Origin: JAVKBW01 sp040222995
GTDB taxonomy: Bacteria; Pseudomonadota; Alphaproteobacteria; UBA8366; Aestuariispiraceae
Length of the DNA: 64,000 nucleotides
Direction: 5' to 3'
Assembly: GCA_040222995.1 (NCBI GenBank)
Contig: JAVKBW010000045.1
Coordinates: 67,749 to 131,748 of the forward strand
In this document: piece by piece, positions 25,721 to 35,468 of the stretch
How positions within the stretch are numbered: the stretch's first letter is position 1
Layout of the letters: every line of letters starts with the position of its first letter
Translations under genes and position numbers: made by a program
Notes under the pieces: generated by a model
Database searches by the model: none
The model's input: only the letters and a program-made list of their open reading frames with translations
Told to the model about the DNA's origin: nothing

Positions 25721-28700
25721 CTATTCCGCTGCGGTCGGCGACGGCGCCAGATTCTCCGCCGATGTCTTTCGTTCGGTAACCGCCATGACCAGCGCCAGCA
25801 GTGGCGGCACGATCGTCAGCGTCAGCACGGCCGACATCGACAGCCCGCCGACGACCACCGACCCGAGGCCCTTGTAGATTTCCGACCCGGCGCCCGGAAA
25901 CATCACCAGCGGCAGCATGCCGACGACACTGGTCAGGGTGGACATGAAGATCGGGCGTATCCGGTTTCGGGTCGCCTCGATAATCGCATCGCCGGCGGCC
26001 ATGCCCTCTTCCCGCAGATGATACAAAGCCTGGTGAACGATCAGAATGGCATTGTTGACGACGATACCGATCAGGATGACGAAACCCAGCATGGTCAGCG
26101 TATCGAGCGCCTGATAGGTATACAGATTGAGGATCTTCAGCCCGACCAGCCCACCGGCTGCGGCCAGCGGCACTGCAAAAATGATGATCAGCGGATAGAC
26201 AAAGCTTTCGAACAGCACCGCCATTACCAGGAAAACGATGCCGATGGCCATCATGAGCCCGACATCCAGTTCTTCGAACGCCTGCGCCATCTTGTCGGCG
26301 GTGCCCGACATGCGGATTGAAACGCCCGGCGGCAGGCCCTGTTCGCGCAGCACGTCGATAACCTCGGTCTGCAGCGTGTTCAGCGCATCTTCCAGGGCGA
26401 TGCCGTCGCGCGGGTTGATCTGCAAGGTCACCGTGCGCTGCCGTTCGATATGGCGGATCTGGGTCGGTCCCGTCGTCAGTTGAATTTCAGACAGAGACGA
26501 TACCGGCAGAATGGTGCCGGAGCGGGTTACCACCGGCAGTTCGTCAATGCCCTGGGTGGTGACGACATTGGTGGCCGGCCCTTTCAGGGTCAGATCGATC
26601 AAATCGCCGCCGATGGTAATTTCATCGACCCGCGACCCGTCATTGAACGTATCGACGGTCAGGCCAAGTTCCCGCGCGGTCAGGCCGTTGTCGCTAAGCG
26701 CCACTTCGTTGGGGATCACCCTGATTTCCGGCGAACCGAGTTCAAGCGACGGCAGTGGTCGGATCTGGCTGCCTTCCTCGAACGGAAAGACCTGTGCGAC
26801 CTGTCCGAAGGCGCGTTGCGCCGTCGCGACGATCGATTCCAGCTCTGGCCCGCTGATATCCATGTTGACGGACCGCGACCCGCCGAGCCCCCTGCCGAAT
26901 AAAGATGTCTGCTGGAAGAACCCGAACAGACCGGGCTCGCCGAAAAGCGCCCCCTGCAGGGTCGGCTTCAGTTCCGAAGCCCGCAAGGGATCGACCGAGC
27001 TTGCACCCATGAAGGCGCGCGCTTCCGTTGCGACGAAAAAGAAGGTTCTCATTTTCGGCGGTTCGCCCGGTGCGGAGTCCGGGCCGGATATATCGGCCCA
27101 GTTCGGCTTCATCTTGCCTTCCACTTCCAGCGCGATATCGCGCATGGTGACCAGATTGTATCCCGGCGGCGGAAACAGGACGCCGAAGACGAAATTCTGG
27201 TTGCCGTCCGGCAGGTATTCACGCGGCGGCGCAAGATAATAAGCCGAACCGCAGGCCGCGGCGGTTACCGAACATACAATCGCGAAGGCCAGCAGACGGC
27301 TGGCCACGACCGCCCGGGTCAGGCCGACGACGGCGGCAGCGAAGGCGCGTCCGAACGCGTCCAGCACCGGGCCCAGCGTATGGCGGAAGAACCAGGCAAC
27401 GATACTGAACGGGAAGATGTCGCCGACCTTGCGCCCGCCATCCATCTGCGAGGCCAGAAACCGGTTCGACAAAGCCGGAATGACCGTGATCGAGACCAGC
27501 AGCGACAGAATGACAGAAATTGAAATCGCCACGGCGATGTCACGGAACAACTGGCCGACTTCCTGTTCCATCACCAGAATCGGGATGAACACCATGACCG
27601 TGGTAAGCGCGGAGACAAGGATTGCGCCCCAAACCTGTTTCGCACCCTTGTAGGCAGCTTCTCTGGCTGACAGGCCTTCCTGCCGGTGCCTGTATATGTT
27701 CTCGAGCACCACAATTGCCGCATCGACAACCATCCCGACGGCAAAGGCGATGCCGGCCAGCGAGACGACATTGAGCGACCGGCCAAGCGCCGCCATCGCC
27801 ACGAACGACGCAATGACGGAAACCGGGATCGCCAGCGCGATAACCGCCGTCGCCCGGACCGACCGCAGAAAGATCATCAGGATCAGCGCCGCCATGACCC
27901 CGCCGACCCAGATATTCTGGGTCACCAGATCGATCGCGCTGTTGATATAAACGGTCTCGTCATACATCTGCCGCATCGACAGACCGGCTTTCGGCAGTTC
28001 GTAACTGTTCAGTTCTTCCACCGCGGCCCGGACGCCTTTCATCGTTTCAATGACATTCGCGCCGGTTTCGCGGGTCGCGCTCATCGCGATGGAATTGTCG
28101 CCGTTGGTGCGGATCGCCGCGGTCGCTTCCTTGTAGCCGAACCGCACGTCGGCGATATCGCCCAGCGTCACACGGCCGACCCGCCCGGTCGCTTCATCCC
28201 GCTGGCTGCGCAGAACGACGTTTTCTACCTGTTCGGTGGTCTTGAATTCGGCATCGGTGCGCACGACATACCGGCGCTTGCCTTCCTCGACATCGCCGCC
28301 GGTAATCGACGCATTCGCCGCCCGCAGCCTGTCAACGACATCCGACACGGTCAGACCGTACTGCGCCATGCGTTCAGGCTGCACGATGATCTGCATTTCC
28401 CGTTCGCCACCGCCATAGACGTTCATGCGCGAAATGCCGGCAACACGCTCCATGCGCTCGGCCACGACATCCTTGGCGAAGTCGCCGTACTGATGAATGG
28501 GCGTGGTATTGCCCTCGACCGGCGCGAGACGGAACCAGGCGATGGCGTTGTCTTCCGATCCGGCCGTTTCCAGCGTCGGTTCATCCGCCTCGGCCGGCAG
28601 GTTCGTTACCCGGTCCAGCCGGTTTGCCGTCAGCAGCAGCGCCCGGCTCATATCCGTGCCGACGGCGAATTCAAGGGTAATTTCCGATTCCCCGTCGCGG

Positions 28701-28951
28701 GCCTGCCCGACCATTTCCTTCAGGTTCTCAAGGCCCTGCAGCGCTTCTTCCTGCTCGTTGAGGATTTCCCGCTCAATCTCCGCCGGGGCGGCCCCGAACC
28801 ATTTGGTTTCAACGGTAATGATCGGACGACGGACATCCGGGGCAAGCTGGATCGGAATCGTCTGCAACGCGACAATGCCGAACATGACGGCCATGAGAAC
28901 GGCGGCGATGACGGCTACCGGTCGTTCGATCGCAATGCGTATGATATCCAT
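25721..28951 (-). CDS. RND-family multidrug efflux transporter, inner-membrane pump (HAE1)
   Basis: 1076 residues, normal for HAE1 pumps. The first membrane helix (IERPVAVIAAVLMAVMFGIVALQTIPI) is followed by a large periplasmic domain, a central membrane block with the GMVVDAAIVVLENIYRH motif carrying the proton-relay acidic residues, a second periplasmic domain and a final block (LTSVVGMLPLVMFPGAGSE). It exports drugs or other amphipathic compounds using proton motive force. It lies 17 bp after the adaptor gene. No outer-membrane channel gene is present, so it probably uses a shared TolC. Confidence 0.93.
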   Translation of the reverse strand: MDIIRIAIERPVAVIAAVLMAVMFGIVALQTIPIQLAPDVRRPIITVETKWFGAAPAEIEREILNEQEEALQGLENLKEMVGQARDGESEITLEFAVGTDMSRALLLTANRLDRVTNLPAEADEPTLETAGSEDNAIAWFRLAPVEGNTTPIHQYGDFAKDVVAERMERVAGISRMNVYGGGEREMQIIVQPERMAQYGLTVSDVVDRLRAANASITGGDVEEGKRRYVVRTDAEFKTTEQVENVVLRSQRDEATGRVGRVTLGDIADVRFGYKEATAAIRTNGDNSIAMSATRETGANVIETMKGVRAAVEELNSYELPKAGLSMRQMYDETVYINSAIDLVTQNIWVGGVMAALILMIFLRSVRATAVIALAIPVSVIASFVAMAALGRSLNVVSLAGIAFAVGMVVDAAIVVLENIYRHRQEGLSAREAAYKGAKQVWGAILVSALTTVMVFIPILVMEQEVGQLFRDIAVAISISVILSLLVSITVIPALSNRFLASQMDGGRKVGDIFPFSIVAWFFRHTLGPVLDAFGRAFAAAVVGLTRAVVASRLLAFAIVCSVTAAACGSAYYLAPPREYLPDGNQNFVFGVLFPPPGYNLVTMRDIALEVEGKMKPNWADISGPDSAPGEPPKMRTFFFVATEARAFMGASSVDPLRASELKPTLQGALFGEPGLFGFFQQTSLFGRGLGGSRSVNMDISGPELESIVATAQRAFGQVAQVFPFEEGSQIRPLPSLELGSPEIRVIPNEVALSDNGLTARELGLTVDTFNDGSRVDEITIGGDLIDLTLKGPATNVVTTQGIDELPVVTRSGTILPVSSLSEIQLTTGPTQIRHIERQRTVTLQINPRDGIALEDALNTLQTEVIDVLREQGLPPGVSIRMSGTADKMAQAFEELDVGLMMAIGIVFLVMAVLFESFVYPLIIIFAVPLAAAGGLVGLKILNLYTYQALDTLTMLGFVILIGIVVNNAILIVHQALYHLREEGMAAGDAIIEATRNRIRPIFMSTLTSVVGMLPLVMFPGAGSEIYKGLGSVVVGGLSMSAVLTLTIVPPLLALVMAVTERKTSAENLAPSPTAAE

Positions 28952-28968
28952 TGTACCAGTACCGCCTG

Positions 28969-30117
28969 TCAGCCGTTCGCGTCCGTTGCGGCACTATCGC
29001 CCGACGCGCCAGGGTAGGTTACCGGTTGGCCCGGCTGCAGGCGTTCGTTGCCTCGAATAACGACAACATCGTCCGGCTTCAGGCCGCCGATGACTTCAAG
29101 CCGGTTGCCGACGGCCCTGCCGACATCGACGGGGCGCGGCTGGGCGATGCCGTTTTCGACCACATACACCGATTTGTTCGTGCCCTGGGTCAGAATGGCG
29201 TCCTTGTGCACGGTCACGACCTGGCGGTCCTCACCGATCGGCACATGCACGGTAATGGTTTGACCCGAAGCCAATGGCCCGACCGTTTCATCCTTCGGAA
29301 ACACAGCATCGAAGCGCACGGCGCGGGTTCGGGTCAGCGCGTTTTCTTCTGGGATCACCGCCCGCACAAAGGCATCGAAAGTAAGCCCGCCAAAGACGGT
29401 TGCCTGAACGGCCCGGCCCGGTGTGAGCCCGGCGATCAGGCCGGTCGGCACATCGGCTTCAATTTCGAGATCGATATCGTTGATCAGGCTGACGACCGGA
29501 TCGCCGACCCCCAGATAAGCCCCGACTTCGGTATGTTTTTCAACCACGACCCCATCGAACGGCGCCGTGATCCTGGCCAGAAACACGTCGATTTCAGCCC
29601 GGCGCAATTCGGACTGGGCCGTGTAAACGGCGTTTTCCGCTTCCGCAACCAGGCTCTGGCTGGTGGCAACCTGTTTTAGCTGATCTTCGTATTTGGCCTG
29701 GGAGAAGGCCGCCGATTTCTTCAACTGGTCCGACCTTTTCAGTTCCAGTTCGGCCTGGGCGAGTTCCGCTTCGGCCGTTTCCACCTTGGCCTGCGCTTCG
29801 CCGACCTGCGCCGCGTAAAGGTTTCGGGTCTCGCGAATACGCGTATCTCGAATCTGAACCAGCAGATCGCCCTTCGACACCCGGTCGCCGACCGCAACGG
29901 CGACTTCGCCGACGGGCCCATTCGTCGCCGCCGCGACCGTGCCGCGCTGCCGCGGCACAAGGCGCCCGATCACCGATGTCGTCTGCGAAAGCGGCTGACG
30001 CACCACTTTATCAACGCCGACAAGCGAGGCTTCCGGCTGGCTGTCCTGCGCATAGGCCGGGAATGCCGCGACAACGGCGATCAGGGCAAAGGCGAAAAGT
30101 GAATTCGCGGGTCTCAT
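28969..30117 (-). CDS. RND efflux periplasmic adaptor (membrane fusion protein)
   Basis: 382 residues starting with an export signal (MRPANSLFAFALIAVVAAFPAYA). GPVGEVAVAVGDRVSKGDLL and ITAPFDGVVVEKHTEVGAYLGVGDPV are the two halves of the lipoyl/barrel-hybrid domain, separated by a coiled-coil hairpin rich in Ala, Glu and Lys (about residues 95-170). It bridges the pump with an outer-membrane channel. The start at 30117 gives the signal peptide at the N-terminus; a longer frame exists. A dyad-rich promoter region lies upstream. Confidence 0.9.
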   Translation of the reverse strand: MRPANSLFAFALIAVVAAFPAYAQDSQPEASLVGVDKVVRQPLSQTTSVIGRLVPRQRGTVAAATNGPVGEVAVAVGDRVSKGDLLVQIRDTRIRETRNLYAAQVGEAQAKVETAEAELAQAELELKRSDQLKKSAAFSQAKYEDQLKQVATSQSLVAEAENAVYTAQSELRRAEIDVFLARITAPFDGVVVEKHTEVGAYLGVGDPVVSLINDIDLEIEADVPTGLIAGLTPGRAVQATVFGGLTFDAFVRAVIPEENALTRTRAVRFDAVFPKDETVGPLASGQTITVHVPIGEDRQVVTVHKDAILTQGTNKSVYVVENGIAQPRPVDVGRAVGNRLEVIGGLKPDDVVVIRGNERLQPGQPVTYPGASGDSAATDANG

Positions 30118-30194
30118 CGATACAATCATCCTAAAAATATTCAATGCGACAATTTCACGTTGCCGGCTCGACAAAAGCAATACTGTGTTTGAAC

Positions 30195-30236
30195 CGGATC
30201 GGTACAGCCCGTATACGGGTCCGATCCGTTATACGG
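30195..30236 (-). promoter_or_regulatory. Dyad operator upstream of the RND efflux operon
   Basis: The outer arms CGGATCGG (30195-30202) and CCGATCCG (30221-30228) are exact inverses. Inside them is a perfect 12-base palindrome CCCGTATACGGG (30208-30219), and a related half-site pair CCGTTATACGG follows at 30226-30236. On the minus strand TTGACT near 30240 could be a -35 box. The arrangement resembles TetR/AcrR-type operators; no such regulator gene is nearby. Confidence 0.5.
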
Positions 30237-30310
30237 AAGTCAATCATAGGGCAAAACCCGCCGCCGCGTCGCCTTTAACCGGATCACATTTTGCTGATTG
30301 ACTGCAATTC

Positions 30311-31240
<930 letters not shown>

Positions 31241-31366
31241 GCGGGGGATCATGCCGCTACCGCCGGATATCGGCAAGCATCAGTTTGGGCCAATATGGCC
31301 GATTGCGATTTCCCCGCTGCAACGGCTATAACGGGGGTGGGTAACGTTCTCTGAAGACGGGGCATC

Positions 31367-31615
31367 ATGGCGAAAGACAATCACGGCGATATCTCCTCCC
31401 TGAGTTTCGAACAGGCGCTGCAGGAACTGGAGCAGATTGTCCGTGCCCTGGAAGAGGGTGAAACAAGTCTGGACGGCGCCATTGATTCCTATGAACGCGG
31501 CGCCCTGCTGAAACGGCATTGCGAGGAAAAACTGGCGCAGGCCAAGGCCCGTGTCGAAAAGATCAGCGTCGGTCCGGATGGCGCGATATCGGCCGAACCC
31601 GCCGATATCGGCTGA
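31367..31615 (+). CDS. xseB: Exodeoxyribonuclease VII small subunit
   Basis: 82 residues. SFEQALQELEQIVRALEEGETSLDGAIDSYERGALLKRHCEEKLAQAKARVEKI is the complete XseB pattern; the frame covers the normal family length. It partners XseA (not in the window) in degrading single-stranded DNA. It heads the xseB-ispA-dxs cluster, followed 33 bp later by ispA. Confidence 0.93.
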   Translation: MAKDNHGDISSLSFEQALQELEQIVRALEEGETSLDGAIDSYERGALLKRHCEEKLAQAKARVEKISVGPDGAISAEPADIG

Positions 31616-31648
31616 ACGAAAACCATTAAAAATCAGGTAATTGAGCAC

Positions 31649-32536
31649 ATGGTTGATCTTGCTGCCGCGCTGAAGGCCTGCACAGAAACGGTCGATGCCA
31701 AACTCGCCGCGATCCTGTCGTCCGACGACGCGCCCGAACGCCGGCTGATCGAAGCGATGCGCCATGCGGTGCTGGGCGGCGGCAAACGGCTTCGGCCCTT
31801 CCTGACCATGCAATCCGCCGGTCTGTTCGGCGTCGATGAGCAATCGTCGCTGCGCGCCGCCTGCGCGATCGAGCTGGTGCACTGCTATTCGCTGGTGCAT
31901 GACGATCTGCCGGCAATGGACGACGACGATCTGCGCCGCGGCCAGCCGACCGTCCACAAGGCATTCGACGAAGCCACGGCCATTCTGGCGGGCGACGCGC
32001 TGCTGACGCTGGCTTTCGGCGTTCTGGCGAACTCGTCGACCCATACCAATCCGGGCATCCGATCCGATCTGGTCGCGCATCTTGCCAAAGCCGCCGGCGG
32101 CCATGGCATGGTCGGCGGGCAGATGATCGATCTGCAGGCCAGCGAGGACGATCTGACCATCGGTGCGATCACGCGGTTGCAGCGGTTGAAAACCGGCGCG
32201 CTGATCGAATTTTCCTGCCTCGCCGGCGCTATACTGGGCAAAGCGCCTGAAAACGCCCGTGAGGCGCTGCGGGGATACGCCCACGATCTCGGCCTCGCCT
32301 TCCAGATTGCCGACGACCTGCTGGATGTCGAAGGCGATGAAGACGAAACCGGAAAAGCCGTCGGCAAGGACAAATCGGCCAACAAGGCGACCTTCATCGC
32401 CATTCTCGGACCGGAACGGGCGCGGTCGCAGGCGAACCTGCTGGCGACCCAGGCGGTTGATCACCTTGCAATGTTCGACAAAAAAGCCGACCTTTTGCGG
32501 GCGGTCGCCCGGTTTGTCGTCGACCGCCGCCATTGA
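31649..32536 (+). CDS. ispA: Farnesyl diphosphate synthase (polyprenyl synthetase)
   Basis: 295 residues, matching IspA. GGGKRLRPFLTM binds diphosphate, the first Asp-rich motif is HDDLPAMDDDDLRRGQPT and the second is ADDLLDVEGD. It condenses isopentenyl and dimethylallyl diphosphates to geranyl and farnesyl diphosphate in the cytoplasm. Its gene sits between xseB and dxs in the standard proteobacterial order. Confidence 0.93.
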   Translation: MVDLAAALKACTETVDAKLAAILSSDDAPERRLIEAMRHAVLGGGKRLRPFLTMQSAGLFGVDEQSSLRAACAIELVHCYSLVHDDLPAMDDDDLRRGQPTVHKAFDEATAILAGDALLTLAFGVLANSSTHTNPGIRSDLVAHLAKAAGGHGMVGGQMIDLQASEDDLTIGAITRLQRLKTGALIEFSCLAGAILGKAPENAREALRGYAHDLGLAFQIADDLLDVEGDEDETGKAVGKDKSANKATFIAILGPERARSQANLLATQAVDHLAMFDKKADLLRAVARFVVDRRH

Positions 32537-32579
32537 CACGGTCTGACGGGGCCAAAACAAACTGTATGTGTGATTGTTA

Positions 32580-34505
32580 ATGACCAGACCGAACACTCCC
32601 TTGCTGGATAAAGTTTCATCCCCGGCGGATTTGCGAAAGCTGCCGGAAAGCAATCTGCGGCAACTGGCGGACGAACTTCGCGAGGAACTCATCAGCGCCG
32701 TCAGCGTAACGGGCGGGCATCTGGGCGCGGGGCTGGGCGTCGTCGAACTGACGGTCGCACTGCACTACATCTACAACACGCCGGACGACCGGTTGATCTG
32801 GGATGTCGGCCATCAATGCTATCCGCACAAGATTCTGACGAAACGCCGCGACCGCATCCGCACCCTGCGTCAGGCCGGCGGGCTTTCCGGTTTCACCAAA
32901 CGGTCGGAAAGCGAATACGACCCGTTCGGCGCGGCCCATTCGTCGACGTCGATCTCCGCCGGTCTCGGCATGGCGGTGGCGCGCGATTTTTCCGGCAAGG
33001 ACAATCATGTTGTCTGCGTTATCGGCGACGGCGCGATGAGCGCCGGCATGGCCTATGAGGCGCTGAACAACGCCGGGTCGATGCATTCGCGTCTCGTGGT
33101 CATCCTGAACGACAACGATATGTCGATCGCACCGCCGGTCGGTGCGATGAGCGCCTATCTGTCGCGCCTTCTGTCGTCGAAGTCCTATATGTCGCTGCGG
33201 CATCTCGGCAAACAGATCGCCGAAAAGTTTCCGCGCCAGTTCGAACGCGCCGCCGGTCGGGCGGAGGAATTCGCCCGTGGTTTCGTCACCGGCGGCACCT
33301 TGTTCGAGGAAATGGGTTTCTACTATGTCGGCCCGATTGACGGCCATAACCTGGACCACCTGCTGCCGGTGCTGAAGAACGTCCGCCGGGCAGAAGAATC
33401 CGGCCCGGTCCTGATCCATGTCGTCACGCAAAAGGGCAAGGGCTACGACCCGGCCGAAAAATCCGCCGACAAGTATCACGGCGTTTCGAAATTCGACATG
33501 GTCACCGGCACCCAGCACAAGGCGAAACCGAACGCGCCGGCCTATACCAAGGTATTCGGCGAGACCCTGACCAAACTTGCCGAAGAAGATGACAAAATCG
33601 TCGCGGTAACCGCCGCCATGCCGTCCGGCACCGGGGTGAACCTGTTCGAAAAGAAATTCCCCGACCGCACTTTCGATGTCGGCATTGCCGAACAGCATGC
33701 CGTTACGTTCTGCGCCGGTCTTGCATCGGAAGGGTACCGGCCGTTCGCCGCGATCTATTCAACATTCCTGCAGCGCGCCTACGATCAGGTCGTGCATGAC
33801 GTGGCGATCCAGAAACTGCCGGTTCGCTTCGCCATCGACCGGGCCGGTTTTGTCGGCGCCGATGGTCAGACACATTGCGGGGCATTCGACCTTGCCTATC
33901 TGTGCTGCCTGCCGGACATGGTTGTCATGGCGGCGGCGGACGAGGCTGATCTGGTGCACATGACCGCCACCGCCGCTTCCTATGACGAAGGCCCGTCCGC
34001 CCTGCGCTATCCGCGCGGCGAAGGCGTCGGCGTCGATATGCCGGAACGAGGTGAAATTCTTGAAATCGGCAAGGGCAGAATCCTGCGCGAAGGCTCGACA
34101 ATCGCCATTCTCTCGCTCGGCGCGCGCCTGAAATCGGCGCTGGATGCCGCCGATATTCTGGCCGCACACGGGTTTTCAACCACTGTCGCCGATGCCCGTT
34201 TCGCAAAGCCCATCGATACCGCGTTGGTTGAGACCCTGGCGAAAAACCACGCCGTCCTCATCACCGTCGAAGAGGGCTCTATCGGCGGGTTTTCCTCGCA
34301 GGTGCTCGATTTCCTCGCCAAACACGACCTGGTCGGCGCAACCAAGGTCAGACCGCTGACCATGCCGGACATGTTTTTCGATCAAGACAAGCCGGAGGCG
34401 CAGTATGCCCGGGCCGGACTCGATGCCGATTCCATCGTCAATACGGCGATGGCCGCTTTGGGTCATGAGGAAATCACCGCGGCCGGGTCGCCCGTCAGGG
34501 CCTGA
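32580..34505 (+). CDS. dxs: 1-deoxy-D-xylulose-5-phosphate synthase
   Basis: 641 residues. VGHQCYPHKILT, GDGAMSAGMAYEALNNAG with the following NDN (thiamine-diphosphate and Mg binding), and the transketolase-like pyrimidine domain (FDVGIAEQHAVTFCAGLA) are all present. It condenses pyruvate with glyceraldehyde-3-phosphate as the first step of the methylerythritol-phosphate pathway. ATG 32580 was taken; a TTG lies two codons upstream. A short GC hairpin overlaps the stop. Confidence 0.95.
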   Translation: MTRPNTPLLDKVSSPADLRKLPESNLRQLADELREELISAVSVTGGHLGAGLGVVELTVALHYIYNTPDDRLIWDVGHQCYPHKILTKRRDRIRTLRQAGGLSGFTKRSESEYDPFGAAHSSTSISAGLGMAVARDFSGKDNHVVCVIGDGAMSAGMAYEALNNAGSMHSRLVVILNDNDMSIAPPVGAMSAYLSRLLSSKSYMSLRHLGKQIAEKFPRQFERAAGRAEEFARGFVTGGTLFEEMGFYYVGPIDGHNLDHLLPVLKNVRRAEESGPVLIHVVTQKGKGYDPAEKSADKYHGVSKFDMVTGTQHKAKPNAPAYTKVFGETLTKLAEEDDKIVAVTAAMPSGTGVNLFEKKFPDRTFDVGIAEQHAVTFCAGLASEGYRPFAAIYSTFLQRAYDQVVHDVAIQKLPVRFAIDRAGFVGADGQTHCGAFDLAYLCCLPDMVVMAAADEADLVHMTATAASYDEGPSALRYPRGEGVGVDMPERGEILEIGKGRILREGSTIAILSLGARLKSALDAADILAAHGFSTTVADARFAKPIDTALVETLAKNHAVLITVEEGSIGGFSSQVLDFLAKHDLVGATKVRPLTMPDMFFDQDKPEAQYARAGLDADSIVNTAMAALGHEEITAAGSPVRA

Positions 34506-34524
34506 CCGGATAGCCGGTCTTTCT
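34504..34524 (+). terminator. Weak hairpin overlapping the dxs stop
   Basis: GACCGG (34504-34509) pairs with CCGGTC (34514-34519) across a four-base loop and is followed by TTTCT. Short but correctly placed to attenuate transcription from dxs into the DUF454 gene. Confidence 0.4.
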
Positions 34525-34575
34525 GGAAGAAAACAGACGAACGCCCTATATTTCCGGATATAGGAGTCTACGACC

Positions 34576-34986
34576 GTGCCGCCAGTAAACCTTCACAACT
34601 GGATCGCCATGCGCTGGCTGTTTGCCGGACTGGGAGTCTTTTTCGTGGTTCTGGCCTTTGTCGGTATCTTTCTCCCAGCCCTGCCGACCACCCCGTTTCT
34701 GATTATCGCCGCGTTTCTTTTCGCGAAATCGTCGCCCCGGATGCATCGCTGGCTTTACGATCACAAGGCGTTCGGTCCGCTTCTGCGCGACTGGGCGGCC
34801 TACCGCGTCATTCCCGCCTGGGCGAAGGTCATGGCGATTGGCTGCATGCTGGCAAGCCTGACCTATCTGTCGCTGTTTTCGACAGCACCGGTATGGGCTA
34901 CCGGCTGTGCCGGCGCGGTGATGGTTATCGGTGCGGTCTACATCCTGACAAAGCCAAGCACCCGGCCCCCGAACGTTCCGTTCTAG
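34576..34986 (+). CDS. DUF454 (YbaN-family) inner-membrane protein
   Basis: 136 residues with the YbaN pattern: a first membrane helix (LFAGLGVFFVVLAFVGIFLPALPTTPF), the RMHRWLYDHKAFGPLLRDW segment, then two further helices. A GTG start at 34576 follows AGGAG by 9 bases. Function of the family is unknown. Its stop TAG (34984-34986) shares the four bases CTAG with the stop of the convergent cupin gene. Confidence 0.85.
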   Translation: MPPVNLHNWIAMRWLFAGLGVFFVVLAFVGIFLPALPTTPFLIIAAFLFAKSSPRMHRWLYDHKAFGPLLRDWAAYRVIPAWAKVMAIGCMLASLTYLSLFSTAPVWATGCAGAVMVIGAVYILTKPSTRPPNVPF

Positions 34987-35372
34987 AGACGCGGATCTTC
35001 CGCAAGGGAATGATCCGTCGGCAGCGGTGTCGCCGTCATCAGGCTGACGCCTTTCGAGGCATGGAACCGGTGCCATCTTCCCTGCGGCACCACCGTCAGC
35101 GAGCCGGCGGACAATTGCAGCACATCCTCCCCCACGTCCGACAGGATGGTCAGGGTTGCCTCGCCGGCATAGACCTGCACGAGCTCATCGCCGTTCAGGT
35201 GCCGTTCCCACGGCGATTGCCCATCGAAACTGCCGGCGAACATTTCCAGCCCGCCCAGCGACCCCAGCCGTGCAAAAGCCGCGGCTTCTTCTTCCGGCGG
35301 CGTTTCCGGGTTGCGGTTGGACAAGGGCGGCAGTTTGTTCAGTTCTTCGGGTACGTTGATCGCTTTTACCAT
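34983..35372 (-). CDS. Cupin-domain protein (129 aa)
   Basis: A small cupin with barrel segments WERHLNGDELVQVYAGEATLTIL and LSAGSLTVVPQGRWHRFHASKG. The second motif has a clear metal His; the first is partly degenerate (H-x-N-x-D-E). Function unknown. ATG 35372 has an upstream purine-rich site (GGAAGAGG); the open frame extends further but into implausible sequence. It converges on the DUF454 gene, and their stops overlap within CTAG (34983-34986). Confidence 0.75.
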   Translation of the reverse strand: MVKAINVPEELNKLPPLSNRNPETPPEEEAAAFARLGSLGGLEMFAGSFDGQSPWERHLNGDELVQVYAGEATLTILSDVGEDVLQLSAGSLTVVPQGRWHRFHASKGVSLMTATPLPTDHSLAEDPRL

Positions 35373-35468
35373 GGCGGCCTCTTCCGTTTCGGATATTCCA
35401 CAATCTATATCGGGATATTCTGTCGCACAGCCTCTTTTCATTTGTCGAGGCCCGATGGATAAAGGGCC

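Noticed and set aside
27686..29017. Plus-strand frame of 443 codons opposite the RND pump gene
   Set aside because: Shadow of the pump coding strand, rich in His, Arg and Asp without a domain.
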